This document shows, one piece after another, positions 55,582 through 64,000 of a stretch of DNA of 64,000 nt; positions within the stretch are counted from its first letter, which is position 1, and each line of letters starts with the position of its first letter. Source of the stretch: Beverwykella pulmonaria. Its lineage: Eukaryota > Ascomycota > Dothideomycetes > Pleosporales > Melanommataceae. The notes under the pieces were generated by a model. It saw only the letters and a list, made by a program, of their open reading frames with translations. It was not told the origin of the DNA and did not search any database. The translations under genes were made by a program, and so were the position numbers. The stretch covers positions 2,440,882 to 2,504,881 of the forward strand of contig BCHH01000004.1 in NCBI GenBank assembly GCA_001599595.1, in the 5' to 3' direction.

Positions 55582-57568
55582 TCAAGAGATCTCATTGCCC
55601 TCAAGAATCCCCCTCAGGATACTGCTCCCAGGTCCCACAAGCGCAGAAGCCAGCTCTGTATTGCCCACCGTACTGGCCACGCGTCGATCCTCAACAACCG
55701 CTCCACCAAATCCTCCACCCCTGCCTTTCCGGCTCGGTGTTCCCGCAGTAACGACTAGTGATCCTGCCTTGCCCTCTACCGCCGAAATAAGCGAAAGGGT
55801 CTCCAAGCTGCCAACAATATCGCGGAACTCGGTGCTGGTGAGCGGATGTAGAACGTTCTCGCGCTTACACAATGCAGTGTAGGCTTCGAAGAGGGCTTTG
55901 ATGGTTGGCGCGGTACTGTGGTTCTTGGAAGGTGTGGCGAGAACGCTTTCTGAGACCGATGCACGCTTCTTCTTCTCTAGAGCGGAGAGGGAGCAGAGGA
56001 CTGCTTTTTGTTGGAGGTTAAGGGTTTGTAGGCGCTGGGTGGTGCCGTTGCTAAAGACGGCAGCGGTGATTCGGGCCATGTGGCTGATTGTCGCCCGGGG
56101 AGCGTTCTCGATGGTGAGCTGAGAGAGGGAGGTGGAGAGGGCACTCTGTGCCTTGGCCTTGGAGGGCGAGCGTAATGCAGCTGGCGATGATAGATTGATG
56201 TTCTCGACCAATGGGGTCTTGGATGGAGAAGGTGTAGGAGACGGGGTGATTTCGGCGGCCTTTTTGGCGTGCTGATCGCGAGTGTCGGCTTCGATCAAGT
56301 CAATAGCTCGTCGACAAATGTCGAATGCCTTCCGAAGATCGCCGGACTGGGCCGCAACTTTCTTGGAGAGAAACATGATCGCAGTCGGGTGGATGAAGGG
56401 GATGTGGCTTGTGTTAGTCGGGAGTAGGCTCTGGAGCTTGGAAGTGATGACCGAGGAGATCTGAGGCGCAGTATATGGGAGGAAGGGAAGTAGTTGAGGC
56501 TTGAGACCACGGGCTTTGAGACGCGGAAGAAACCGATCAGTGAAGTCGAGAGCGTTTGCAATTCCAACAAGAACAAGGCCGGAGGAACGCTGTAGAGACC
56601 ATTCGAAGATGTTGTACAGCAGGTCATGGTCGAGCTCTAGCAGGTGATCGACTTCGTCGAGTGTGACAACATATGAGTACTTGCGTTGCATGAAAAGACT
56701 GTGCAGTGCGTCCATCTCCTTGCCTTCTGCGATCTCGGTGACGTCGACAAATTCCTCCAACAGCGTTCTGTACAGATCGACCGCGTTCTTTACACTCATG
56801 CAGTTGATGTACCCAGTCTTGACCGTCTTCTCAGATCCAATTGCGCTGCAGACCTCGTTGACGAATGCGCTCTTTCCAGTTCCAGGAGGGCCGGAGACGT
56901 AGATGCATCCCGACTTCTTTGGCTTGGTGCGAGTGGAGATGAAAGTCTCGAGTTCCTTGCGCTCCTCGCCGCGTCCAAATAGCGCAGCAGGTGCGGATCC
57001 TCGAACAAACAGCTGGCGGGCCTCATTGTAGATGGTTGGCGCGAGGTTGCGAGGTGTGGATGGCGTGTGTGGTGATCGGGGCGTGAAGGGACGCCCAGCG
57101 ACGATTAGGCGGTGTCTTGGCGTGACTGCAACCTTGTTGGAGAGAGCATCCCGATGGCGTGGCGTTTGCGGTGTTGACACGTGCTTCTCTGGAGACGGGG
57201 CAGGTGCCTTCGAGGGTGAATTGACTTTTGTCGCGGACAATGGGATGCGAGTTCCGGGAGCGCCATGTTTGGAAGGGGTTGTCCGAGCTTTCTGTCCACG
57301 TTCACGAGGCAACTCCTCCACCCCATCGATCTCCATTGCATCAGCATTTTGGCGAGTCTTTTTATTTGGCGTGATGAATGGGTTGACGTCTTCAGCATCG
57401 TCGAGAATCACGAACTGTGCCCGGCGTTTTGCGCGAGTGGTGACGGTAGAGTTGGCATCTAGGGACGCCGCGTTAGAAGTGTTTGTGGGAGAAGCATCGA
57501 AAGCGCTTACCAGGTGAATCTGCTATGGCAGAGCTGCGAGTTCGCTTTCCGAGAACAGTGGAAGGCAT
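55582..57568 (-). CDS. cdc6: Replication licensing ATPase Cdc6
   Basis: Two exons, 57511-57568 and 55582-57458, with a 52-nt intron, give 644 residues. Cdc6 loads the Mcm2-7 helicase at origins with ORC. The N-terminal 130 residues are disordered, basic and full of SP/TP sites (TPSK, SPSK, SPEK, TPRH), expected CDK targets. The AAA+ domain has Walker A GPPGTGKS (209-216), Walker B TLDEVD (Asp-Glu 287-288) and sensor 1 GIANALDFTDR. A winged-helix region with LQQKAVLCSLSALEKKKR lies at the C-terminus. The second ATPase-lid motif KARGLKPQLLPFLPY is present. The start MPSTVLGKRTRSS gives a nuclear-localisation-like basic N-terminus. Orc1 is excluded by the small size and absence of a BAH domain. 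Confidence 0.92.
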
Positions 57569-57688
57569 CGTAAACAGCAGCAAGACACAGTAGGAAAGTG
57601 GGAGGGGCTGTCGTATGGGGAGGAAGGTGGGTTGAAGGCGTAAGGAAGGAGCCCTGGCGTGTCGAGCTTAAACGCGAAGTCGCGACCC

Positions 57689-57694
57689 ACGCGT
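57689..57694. promoter_or_regulatory. MluI cell-cycle box upstream of cdc6
   Basis: Palindromic ACGCGT, 121 bp upstream of the cdc6 ATG. In yeasts this is the binding site of MBF, which drives G1/S genes including cdc6 homologues (cdc18 in fission yeast). Binding here is inferred. Confidence 0.5.
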
Positions 57695-58766
57695 AAAGTG
57701 GTATTGGCGCGCGTGGCTGGGGTCCGTGCATAGTCCATCCCAATCCAAGGCTCCAAGCACGACGCCTCACACACACGTCCATCATCGTCTTTGTGTGCGG
57801 ATTACTCGCAACAAAGTGCCATCCCCATGTCCTCGCTGTTCTGATCAAGCTTCGAGCTTCACGATTCCAGAGGTACTCTGTCATGCAATTTCTGCAACCC
57901 AGACTCCTTCTCGCCGACATCAAGCACTCTATCCACTTGCTACCAACGTGCTGCCTACTGATTAATGTGCAATCCAACAGACGTTTCCTATCTCCTGTTC
58001 AAGGGAGGATCTGGACTACTATGCGCTGTCTTGTTGCGCCGAGGACGTGTCGAGACTTCTTTGGGATCTGCACAACATGTTTACAATGCAATTCCCACGG
58101 TGTGGACGACATGCCAGAAAACTAAGAAATTTGGCAATCGAAGTGTAGGTAGGACCGAAAGGAGAACTGTACCGTTCTCTGTCGAGTCACATAACCTGAG
58201 ACATATTCTCATGTCGGGTTCCAGATAGTTCGTTTGTCCTTCTAGAAGCAGGGATTGCTAGGGAAGAGACACTTCTTTCGAGAAATACTCTTACAAAATC
58301 CTAGCAAGAGGTTGAAACAATCATCAAGGTTCTGCAAAATCTTACGGGGTCTTCCAGAGGCGAAGTCGTGAAGCATGGGCGGATGTGTTCAAGATATCCC
58401 TCATCAAGATCCATCTTTTTCGTGGGACCCTCAGCAGAGATACTGCTCAACGATGCTGCAATTGAGATTCGTTCTTCGAAATCTCTTTGGAAAGTCATCA
58501 TGGCGATTGTAGTGAAATGAACATAGGCATGTCTGAGGCGAATTACTGGGGCCTAGAAGCAGATTCCAGATCTCACAAATATCCTGCCGGCAAATACAAC
58601 AGGGCTTCATAAGGCGCACCTAATCCTCTTGCCAATGGCCTAAATCTGCTTGACCGCTCTGTAGATTCTCTTCGGGTGCGCGAAAGTGCTGCAGTTGCTG
58701 GACTTTCGTTGCCAATTTAGCTCAAGCGTGACGACGCGATGCATGCTCGCGTAGATCCTCCTCTTC

Positions 58767-58772
58767 ACGCGT
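58767..58772. promoter_or_regulatory. MluI cell-cycle box upstream of msh3
   Basis: Palindromic ACGCGT, 64 bp upstream of the msh3 ATG. Together with the copy at 57689 it suggests shared G1/S control of the divergent pair. Confidence 0.45.
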
Positions 58773-58835
58773 TCCTCAACCCACCCCAAAACTCACCCAA
58801 CCCAACCAGCGCATACCACGCCCACAGAACTTCCA

Positions 58836-61800
58836 ATGGCACCAAAAAGCAGCCCGCCGCAATCGAGCTCGTCTCAAAAAACAAAGCAGTCGCAGATCTC
58901 GAGCTTCTTCACTCGGAAACCATCACAGGCCGCCAAATCACCTCCCGCGCAGCCTGCCTTGCCCGCAGCTGCGAAGGACGCTGGCCCCGAACCCCGAACC
59001 ATAAGCTCCGATGAAGAAGATAGTCTACCGACACCACGCGCGAACGGTTCCCGACGCAAACGTGTAGCCGATGAAGATGAAGAGGAGGAGACAAGCGGGG
59101 CTCTAACCGTGCCTGCCCCCAAACGGGCACGAAGCGTCGCCAACAACAGCCCCACGAACGAGGAAACCACACATATCGCACATCGTCCTTTGCTGGGCCA
59201 GGCATCTACAACCAGTCTCAACGCTCCCAAACCTCCGAAGATCTCCGACAGAACCTCCAAGTTCATATTTTCGTCCTCGCCTCCCGTCAGAGACGAGAAC
59301 GAAGATGAAGAGGAGGATGCTGCCGCGGCACAAAAACGGAGAGAGAGGCTACATGAGAAATTCGTCAAGAAGCTAGGCAAGCCCGATAGCTTTGCAGAGC
59401 TGAGGAGGAAGAATAAGATCCTGTCCGAGGAGGCGGCTGAGGGAGAGGGTGAAGACGAAGAAGACGACGAGCCGGCTCCCAAGCCCACGAAAGGGAAGAA
59501 GGGCGCTGCCAAAACAGCGGCCCCGAAGCTTACGCCTATGGACAAGCAATACCTTGAGATCAAGCGGAAGCATCTTGATACGATAATAGTTATGGAGGTC
59601 GGATATAAGTTCAAGATCTATGGAGAGGATGCGAGAACAGCTTCCAAAGAACTGGGGATAGTGTGTATACCCGGAAAATTCAGATATGATGAACGTGAGT
59701 TTGAATTCGAGCTCGTGATTTGCCGTCTCCAGCTAACAGTACTAGATCCCTCAGAAGCACACTACTCCAAATTCGCGTCGGCCAGCTTTCCGGTCCATCG
59801 ACTTCAAGTCCACGTCAAACGGCTCGTCCAGGCAAATCACAAAGTTGGCGTTGTCAGGCAGATCGAAACCGCGGCATTGAAAGCAGCTGGAAACAACAAG
59901 AACACCCCCTTCGTGCGAGAGCTCACGAACCTGTACACAAAAGGCACATATGTCGATGACATTGAAGGCCTGGAGCCGTCAGGCGCTTCAAAGTCCGGGC
60001 CTCAATCTACCGGATATCTCCTCTGCCTTACAGAAACGAACGCCAAGGGCTGGGGTACAGATGAGAAGGTTCAAGTCGGGCTCGTTGCTGTGCAGCCTGC
60101 AACTGGAGATATCATCTATGACGACTTTGAGGACGGGTTCATGAGAAGCGATGTCGAAACGCGACTTCTCCATATTGCTCCTGCCGAGTTCCTGATTGTT
60201 GGGGACCTTTCGAAGGCTACAGAGAAGCTTATTCAACATCTCTCAGCTAGCAAGACCAACGTTTTCGGTGACAAAGCTCGCGTTGAGCGGGTAGAGAAGC
60301 CGAGGACAATGGCTGCCCAAGCATACAGCCATATTTCAAATTTTTACGCGGACAAGATGAAATCGAGCCAGGACGCCGTTTCCGACAAACAAGGTGCAGT
60401 CCTCGATCAAGTCCACCAGCTTTCAGAGCATGTCACTATATGCCTCTCAGCAATGATCACCCATCTCAGCGAATACAAGCTGGAGCATGTGTTCGATCTG
60501 ACAAAGTACTTCCAGCCATTTAGTGCCAGATCGTACATGCTCTTGAACGGCAACACTTTGTCCAGCCTAGAGATATACCAGAACCAGACCGATTATACCG
60601 GAAAAGGAAGTCTCTTCTGGACAATGGACCGTACAAAGACTCGTTTCGGGCATCGACTATTGAGGAAATGGGTTGGACGACCATTGATCGACAAAGAGAA
60701 GCTTGAAGAACGCATCGCAGCTGTGGAAGAACTCAAAGAAGGTGAAAATACCATACCAGTCGACAAATTGAAGTTTCTGCTCGGAAAGATCAGAAACGAC
60801 CTGGAAAAGGTTTTGATCAGGATATACTACAAGAAGTGCTCACGCCCAGAGCTCCTATCCGCTCTTCAGACCCTCCAGAGTATTGCGGGTGAATACTCGT
60901 TTGTGAAATCCTCAAAGGACATTGGATTTTCTTCTTCTCTGCTCAATGAAGCGATCGCCAATATACCAAAAATATATGAAGACGTCACAGGCTTCCTCGA
61001 GAAGATCAATGCACAGGCAGCAAGAGACGACGACAAGTACTCCTTTTTCCGAGAAGAATACGAAGGCGATGCCATCAACGACTACAAGCTTAGCATCGCC
61101 TCTGTGGAGGACGATCTCAATACGCACAAGAAAGACGCGGCTGCGAAGCTTGGAAAGAGCAACATAGACTATGTCACCGTAGCAGGCATTGAGTACCTCA
61201 TCGAAGTGAAGAAGAAGTCACCCGAAGAGAAGAAAGTCCCAGCTTCCTGGGCGCAGATCTCCGCTACCCAGAAAGTAGCACGCTTCCACACACCCGAAGT
61301 CAAGCGCATGCTCCAAGAACGCGACCAATTCAAGGAATCTCTTGCAGCAGCCTGCGACACAGCCTTCCTCCGCCTTCTCGACGACATCTCTGCCAAGTAC
61401 CAAGAACTCCGCGACTGCGTGCACTCGCTCGCCACGCTCGACGCCCTCCTCTCCCTCGCAATTCTCGCGTCCCAACCCGGTTACGTCAAACCAACTTTTA
61501 CCTCCAAGACCGAACTCTCCATCACCGGCGGCCGCCACCCCATGGTCGAGCAGCTCCTCCTCGACACCTACGTGCCCAACAACGTGCAGCTCTCACAGTC
61601 CTCGACCCGCGGCCTGCTCATCACAGGTCCGAATATGGGCGGGAAGTCCTCGTACGTGCGCTCCGCGGCGCTCATCGCCATCATGGGACAAATTGGGTCA
61701 TATGTCCCAGCTACAGAGGCCCGGTTGGGGATGCTGGATGCGGTATTCACGCGCATGGGCGCTTTCGACAACATGCTCAAGGGCGAGAGCACTTTCATGG

Positions 61801-62303
61801 TGGAACTGAGCGAAACAGCCGACATCCTGAAATCCGCCACCCCACGCTCTCTTATCATCCTTGACGAACTCGGCCGCGGAACAAGCACTTTCGACGGCGT
61901 CGCGATTGCAGAAGCAGTCCTCGACTACGTGATCCGCGAGCTCAAGTCTCTCACACTGTTCATCACGCACTATCAGCATCTCGCGCGCCTGCAGGAACGG
62001 TTTGGGAATAACGAGTTGAAGAATGTGCATATGCGGTTTGAGGAAAGGGACGGCGGGAAGGAGGTCGTGTTCTTGTATGAGGTGGCGGAGGGAATGAGTC
62101 ATAGGAGTTATGGGCTTAATGTTGCGCGGTTGGCGAAGATACCGGAAAAGGTTATTGATATTGCTAAGGTGAAGAGTAGCGAGTTGGAGGAGCAGATGGC
62201 GATGTGTCGCATGGGGAACGTGGCGAGCTTAGTGAAGGGGTTGATGGTGGAGGGCGGGGAAAATAGTCTAGAGAGGCTTGTTGAAGGGATTGAGCAGCTG
62301 TGA
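58836..62303 (+). CDS. msh3: DNA mismatch repair protein Msh3
   Basis: Two exons, 58836-59694 and 59746-62303, 1138 residues. Msh3 pairs with Msh2 (MutS beta) to bind insertion/deletion loops. The N-terminus carries a PCNA-binding box ([11 protein letters not shown], residues 19-29), then a disordered acidic/basic region. The mismatch-binding domain starts at [19 protein letters not shown]. The lever and clamp domains follow, and the C-terminal ATPase has GPNMGGKSS (about residue 915), STFMVELSE and [12 protein letters not shown]. The 51-nt intron is a multiple of three and has no stop, so unspliced RNA also reads through. Splicing is supported by GTGAGT, GCTAAC and TAG, and by the resulting [16 protein letters not shown]. 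Msh3 rather than Msh6 because of the first-domain sequence and the lack of a PWWP-like N-terminus. Confidence 0.94.
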   Translation: MAPKSSPPQSSSSQKTKQSQISSFFTRKPSQAAKSPPAQPALPAAAKDAGPEPRTISSDEEDSLPTPRANGSRRKRVADEDEEEETSGALTVPAPKRARSVANNSPTNEETTHIAHRPLLGQASTTSLNAPKPPKISDRTSKFIFSSSPPVRDENEDEEEDAAAAQKRRERLHEKFVKKLGKPDSFAELRRKNKILSEEAAEGEGEDEEDDEPAPKPTKGKKGAAKTAAPKLTPMDKQYLEIKRKHLDTIIVMEVGYKFKIYGEDARTASKELGIVCIPGKFRYDEREFEFELVICRLQLTVLDPSEAHYSKFASASFPVHRLQVHVKRLVQANHKVGVVRQIETAALKAAGNNKNTPFVRELTNLYTKGTYVDDIEGLEPSGASKSGPQSTGYLLCLTETNAKGWGTDEKVQVGLVAVQPATGDIIYDDFEDGFMRSDVETRLLHIAPAEFLIVGDLSKATEKLIQHLSASKTNVFGDKARVERVEKPRTMAAQAYSHISNFYADKMKSSQDAVSDKQGAVLDQVHQLSEHVTICLSAMITHLSEYKLEHVFDLTKYFQPFSARSYMLLNGNTLSSLEIYQNQTDYTGKGSLFWTMDRTKTRFGHRLLRKWVGRPLIDKEKLEERIAAVEELKEGENTIPVDKLKFLLGKIRNDLEKVLIRIYYKKCSRPELLSALQTLQSIAGEYSFVKSSKDIGFSSSLLNEAIANIPKIYEDVTGFLEKINAQAARDDDKYSFFREEYEGDAINDYKLSIASVEDDLNTHKKDAAAKLGKSNIDYVTVAGIEYLIEVKKKSPEEKKVPASWAQISATQKVARFHTPEVKRMLQERDQFKESLAAACDTAFLRLLDDISAKYQELRDCVHSLATLDALLSLAILASQPGYVKPTFTSKTELSITGGRHPMVEQLLLDTYVPNNVQLSQSSTRGLLITGPNMGGKSSYVRSAALIAIMGQIGSYVPATEARLGMLDAVFTRMGAFDNMLKGESTFMVELSETADILKSATPRSLIILDELGRGTSTFDGVAIAEAVLDYVIRELKSLTLFITHYQHLARLQERFGNNELKNVHMRFEERDGGKEVVFLYEVAEGMSHRSYGLNVARLAKIPEKVIDIAKVKSSELEEQMAMCRMGNVASLVKGLMVEGGENSLERLVEGIEQL

Positions 62304-62582
62304 GAATAGGGGATTGGTTTGTGGGAGGTTATCGGGGACATTTAGGATGTAGATTATGGAATATGTATAGCTTCGGTATAGGTAGGGTACCGGTTATCAG
62401 TTGGGTACCTTGATCAAGTACATGATCATATGTTGAGATCTTCGAGCCCAGAAACGATAGGCCGGTAGTTGATCAAAAAGAACTTTTTACATATTCCATC
62501 CCGAGTGGGTCTTGTACATATTCGCTTCGTAGACCTTTCAGCTGCGAATTCGTACATTACACTATTGTACACCCACGGCGGT

Positions 62583-64000
62583 CTACTCTTCGCTGGGAAG
62601 CGGCGGGAACAGCACACCCGTATGCTTGCCACCCAATGCTATCATCGGCACACCGTAGTCCAAATCGGACCCTGGCCTGCAGTACTCCAGTGTCCGCCGC
62701 GACTCCTCGACACCCAGCTGATCCAGCAACATTTTAGCTTTGTTAGGCATATATGGCTGTAGCAGAATGCCAGTTATTCGAAGGCCCTCAGCTGCTTGGT
62801 AGATGATCCTGTCAACATCCTCGCCTGGCTCTCCCGGAGCGTAGTCGAGGGTGTGTTCCCATGGCTTAGACATGTGGAAGGATTTGTTCGTCTGAGAAAT
62901 CGTTAGTAGGTAAATTGATGACATGTATGGAGAGCATGTTTGGTATTGAGACTTACCGAGCGAACAAATTCAGCGATCTCTTGCAAAGCCTTCCGCGGAT
63001 CGTACGAGTCAAGCGCTGCTGCCACTCTAGCGGGTAGCTTGATCAGAGTGTTCTTATAAAAGTTCGAACCTGCGCCTTCGTCCCAGTACTCTACTGGTTT
63101 TACTCCGATGCGCTCGACTGCACCACGAACACTCCATCGCTTACCTCTCATCACCCGGGAGGCGAGATTACCGAGGTTTTGGTTCAAGAAGGTGTTGTAG
63201 GTCTTAATGATGTGGATGTTGTCGTAGTTGGCGTCATTCGAAAGACCTCCGTCGTGCGCTAGGTAGAAACGCATGACATCTGGGCCGAACCGGTCGAGTG
63301 CGTGGAATGGATCAACGACTCTTCCGGTTGACTTGGACATCTTGGAGCCACCGAGTGTCCAGTGGGCGTGCGTGAGGATGTTCTTGGGCAGAGGGAGATT
63401 CAATGCGATGAGGAATGCGGGCCAGTATATGCAGTGGAAGCGCACGATATCTTTGCCGATGACATGGCAGTCTGCGGGCCATCCTCCTGCGCTCTCACGA
63501 CCAGGCGCCCAGGGGTATCCGGCTTTCGTGACGTAGTTCATCAGAGCGTCCAGCCAGACGTAGATGGTTTGCGTTTCGTCTTCCGGAACCCGTATACCCC
63601 AGGTGAGTCGATCTGAGGGACGGGATATCGACAGATCTTCCAATCCAGACTCGACAGCCTCTATGACTTCCTTCATTCGATGCTCAGGGGTTATCCAGTT
63701 GGGATTTGCTTTGTAGAATTCGAGCAGTTGTTCGCGGAAGGCCGAAAGGCGGAAGTGGTAGTTCGTCTCGGAGGTCCATTCCAGTTCGCTTCCAGTTTCA
63801 ATCGATGTCTTTGAAGCAGTCAGCACTGTATACGCTCAAATTTATGATATACCCTACCATAATCTTCCTTCCAGTTGGCGGGTCGATCTGCAGATGAACC
63901 GCAGACTGTGGATAGAAGGCCTCATCGGCGACAGAATACCATCCCTCATGTTTTGCGGTGTATATCAGGCCCTTCTCTTTCAGCAAGAACTGCTGACCAT
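62583..64000 (-). CDS. Methionyl-tRNA synthetase, mitochondrial type (N-terminus outside window)
   Basis: Visible exons are 63858 to the right edge, 62957-63808 and 62583-62891, with introns of 49 and 65 nt. The enzyme charges tRNA-Met. Seen here are WYSVADEAFYP, the substrate-pocket segment WGIRVPEDETQTIYVWLDAL, HVIGKDIVRFHCIYWPAFL, the signature SKMSKSTGRVVDP, and the anticodon-binding helix bundle to the end. The HIGH motif lies beyond the edge. The compact size, absence of a C-terminal tRNA-binding extension and VPEDETQTIYVWLDAL pattern favour the mitochondrial (Msm1) over the cytosolic enzyme. The 3' end converges with msh3, 280 bp away. Confidence 0.88.

Larger units (their letters stand above)
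57569..58835. other. Divergent intergenic region between cdc6 and msh3
   Basis: 1.27 kb with no supported gene. It carries an ACGCGT box close to each start codon (57689-57694 and 58767-58772). Near cdc6 there is also AAACGCGAAGTCGCG. An ATG at 58739 opens an out-of-frame frame that overlaps the msh3 start and could act as an upstream ORF if included in the transcript. Confidence 0.6.

Noticed and set aside
1..64000. CRISPR array, prokaryotic operon, or bacterial replicon features
   Set aside because: No spaced direct repeats of CRISPR type; spliceosomal introns and gene content show a fungal chromosome.

Overview
The window comes from a filamentous ascomycete (Pezizomycotina). Protein-coding genes carry short introns of about 47-60 nt with GTRNGT donors, CTRAY-like branch points and YAG acceptors. 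The gene set (secreted lipase, AA9 oxygenase, GH18 chitinase, YAT amino acid permease, INSIG protein, CorA-like protein with a C-terminal membrane hairpin) is typical of that group. Repeats carry G-to-A and C-to-T damage that looks like repeat-induced point mutation (RIP). I cannot place the species; Dothideomycetes or a neighbouring class is a guess.

Layout. 1-5.4 kb is a decayed segment: the 5' end of a copia-like retrotransposon, a broken AA9 oxygenase, a mutated tRNA-Glu copy, one intact secreted lipase and a GH18 chitinase fragment. 6.5-31.5 kb is ordinary gene-dense chromosome: presequence protease Cym1, a taxilin, a nitronate monooxygenase, a CAMK-type kinase, a gene-poor 4.6 kb stretch, an amino acid permease, an INSIG protein, eIF2 gamma and a secreted M20 peptidase. 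31.5-48.7 kb is an accessory island of transposon relics (Fot1/pogo-like transposase, several solo LTRs, a tRNA-derived SINE-like repeat, two short inverted-repeat elements, one assembly gap). It holds a same-strand array of five copies of a small three-exon zinc-ribbon gene, two intact (34.0 and 45.2 kb) and three broken. 48.7-51.5 kb holds a CorA-like gene with one suspect splice junction. 52.5-64 kb returns to core genes: an arginyl-tRNA synthetase with a large Ala/Pro/Glu repeat inserted near its C-terminus, a divergent cdc6/msh3 pair with an ACGCGT cell-cycle box on each side, and the C-terminal part of a mitochondrial-type methionyl-tRNA synthetase cut by the window edge.

Common threads. 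The core genes serve translation (eIF2 gamma, two aminoacyl-tRNA synthetases), replication and repair (cdc6, msh3), mitochondrial peptide clearance (cym1) and sterol and membrane control (INSIG). The best candidate for something undescribed is the zinc-ribbon array. Its copies share exon structure and cysteine spacing, sit in duplicated 1-1.6 kb blocks, and the three broken copies carry mostly RIP-type lesions while the zinc-ribbon exon stays recognisable. All exon coordinates were worked out by hand from splice signals and frame; none was checked against transcripts or databases.
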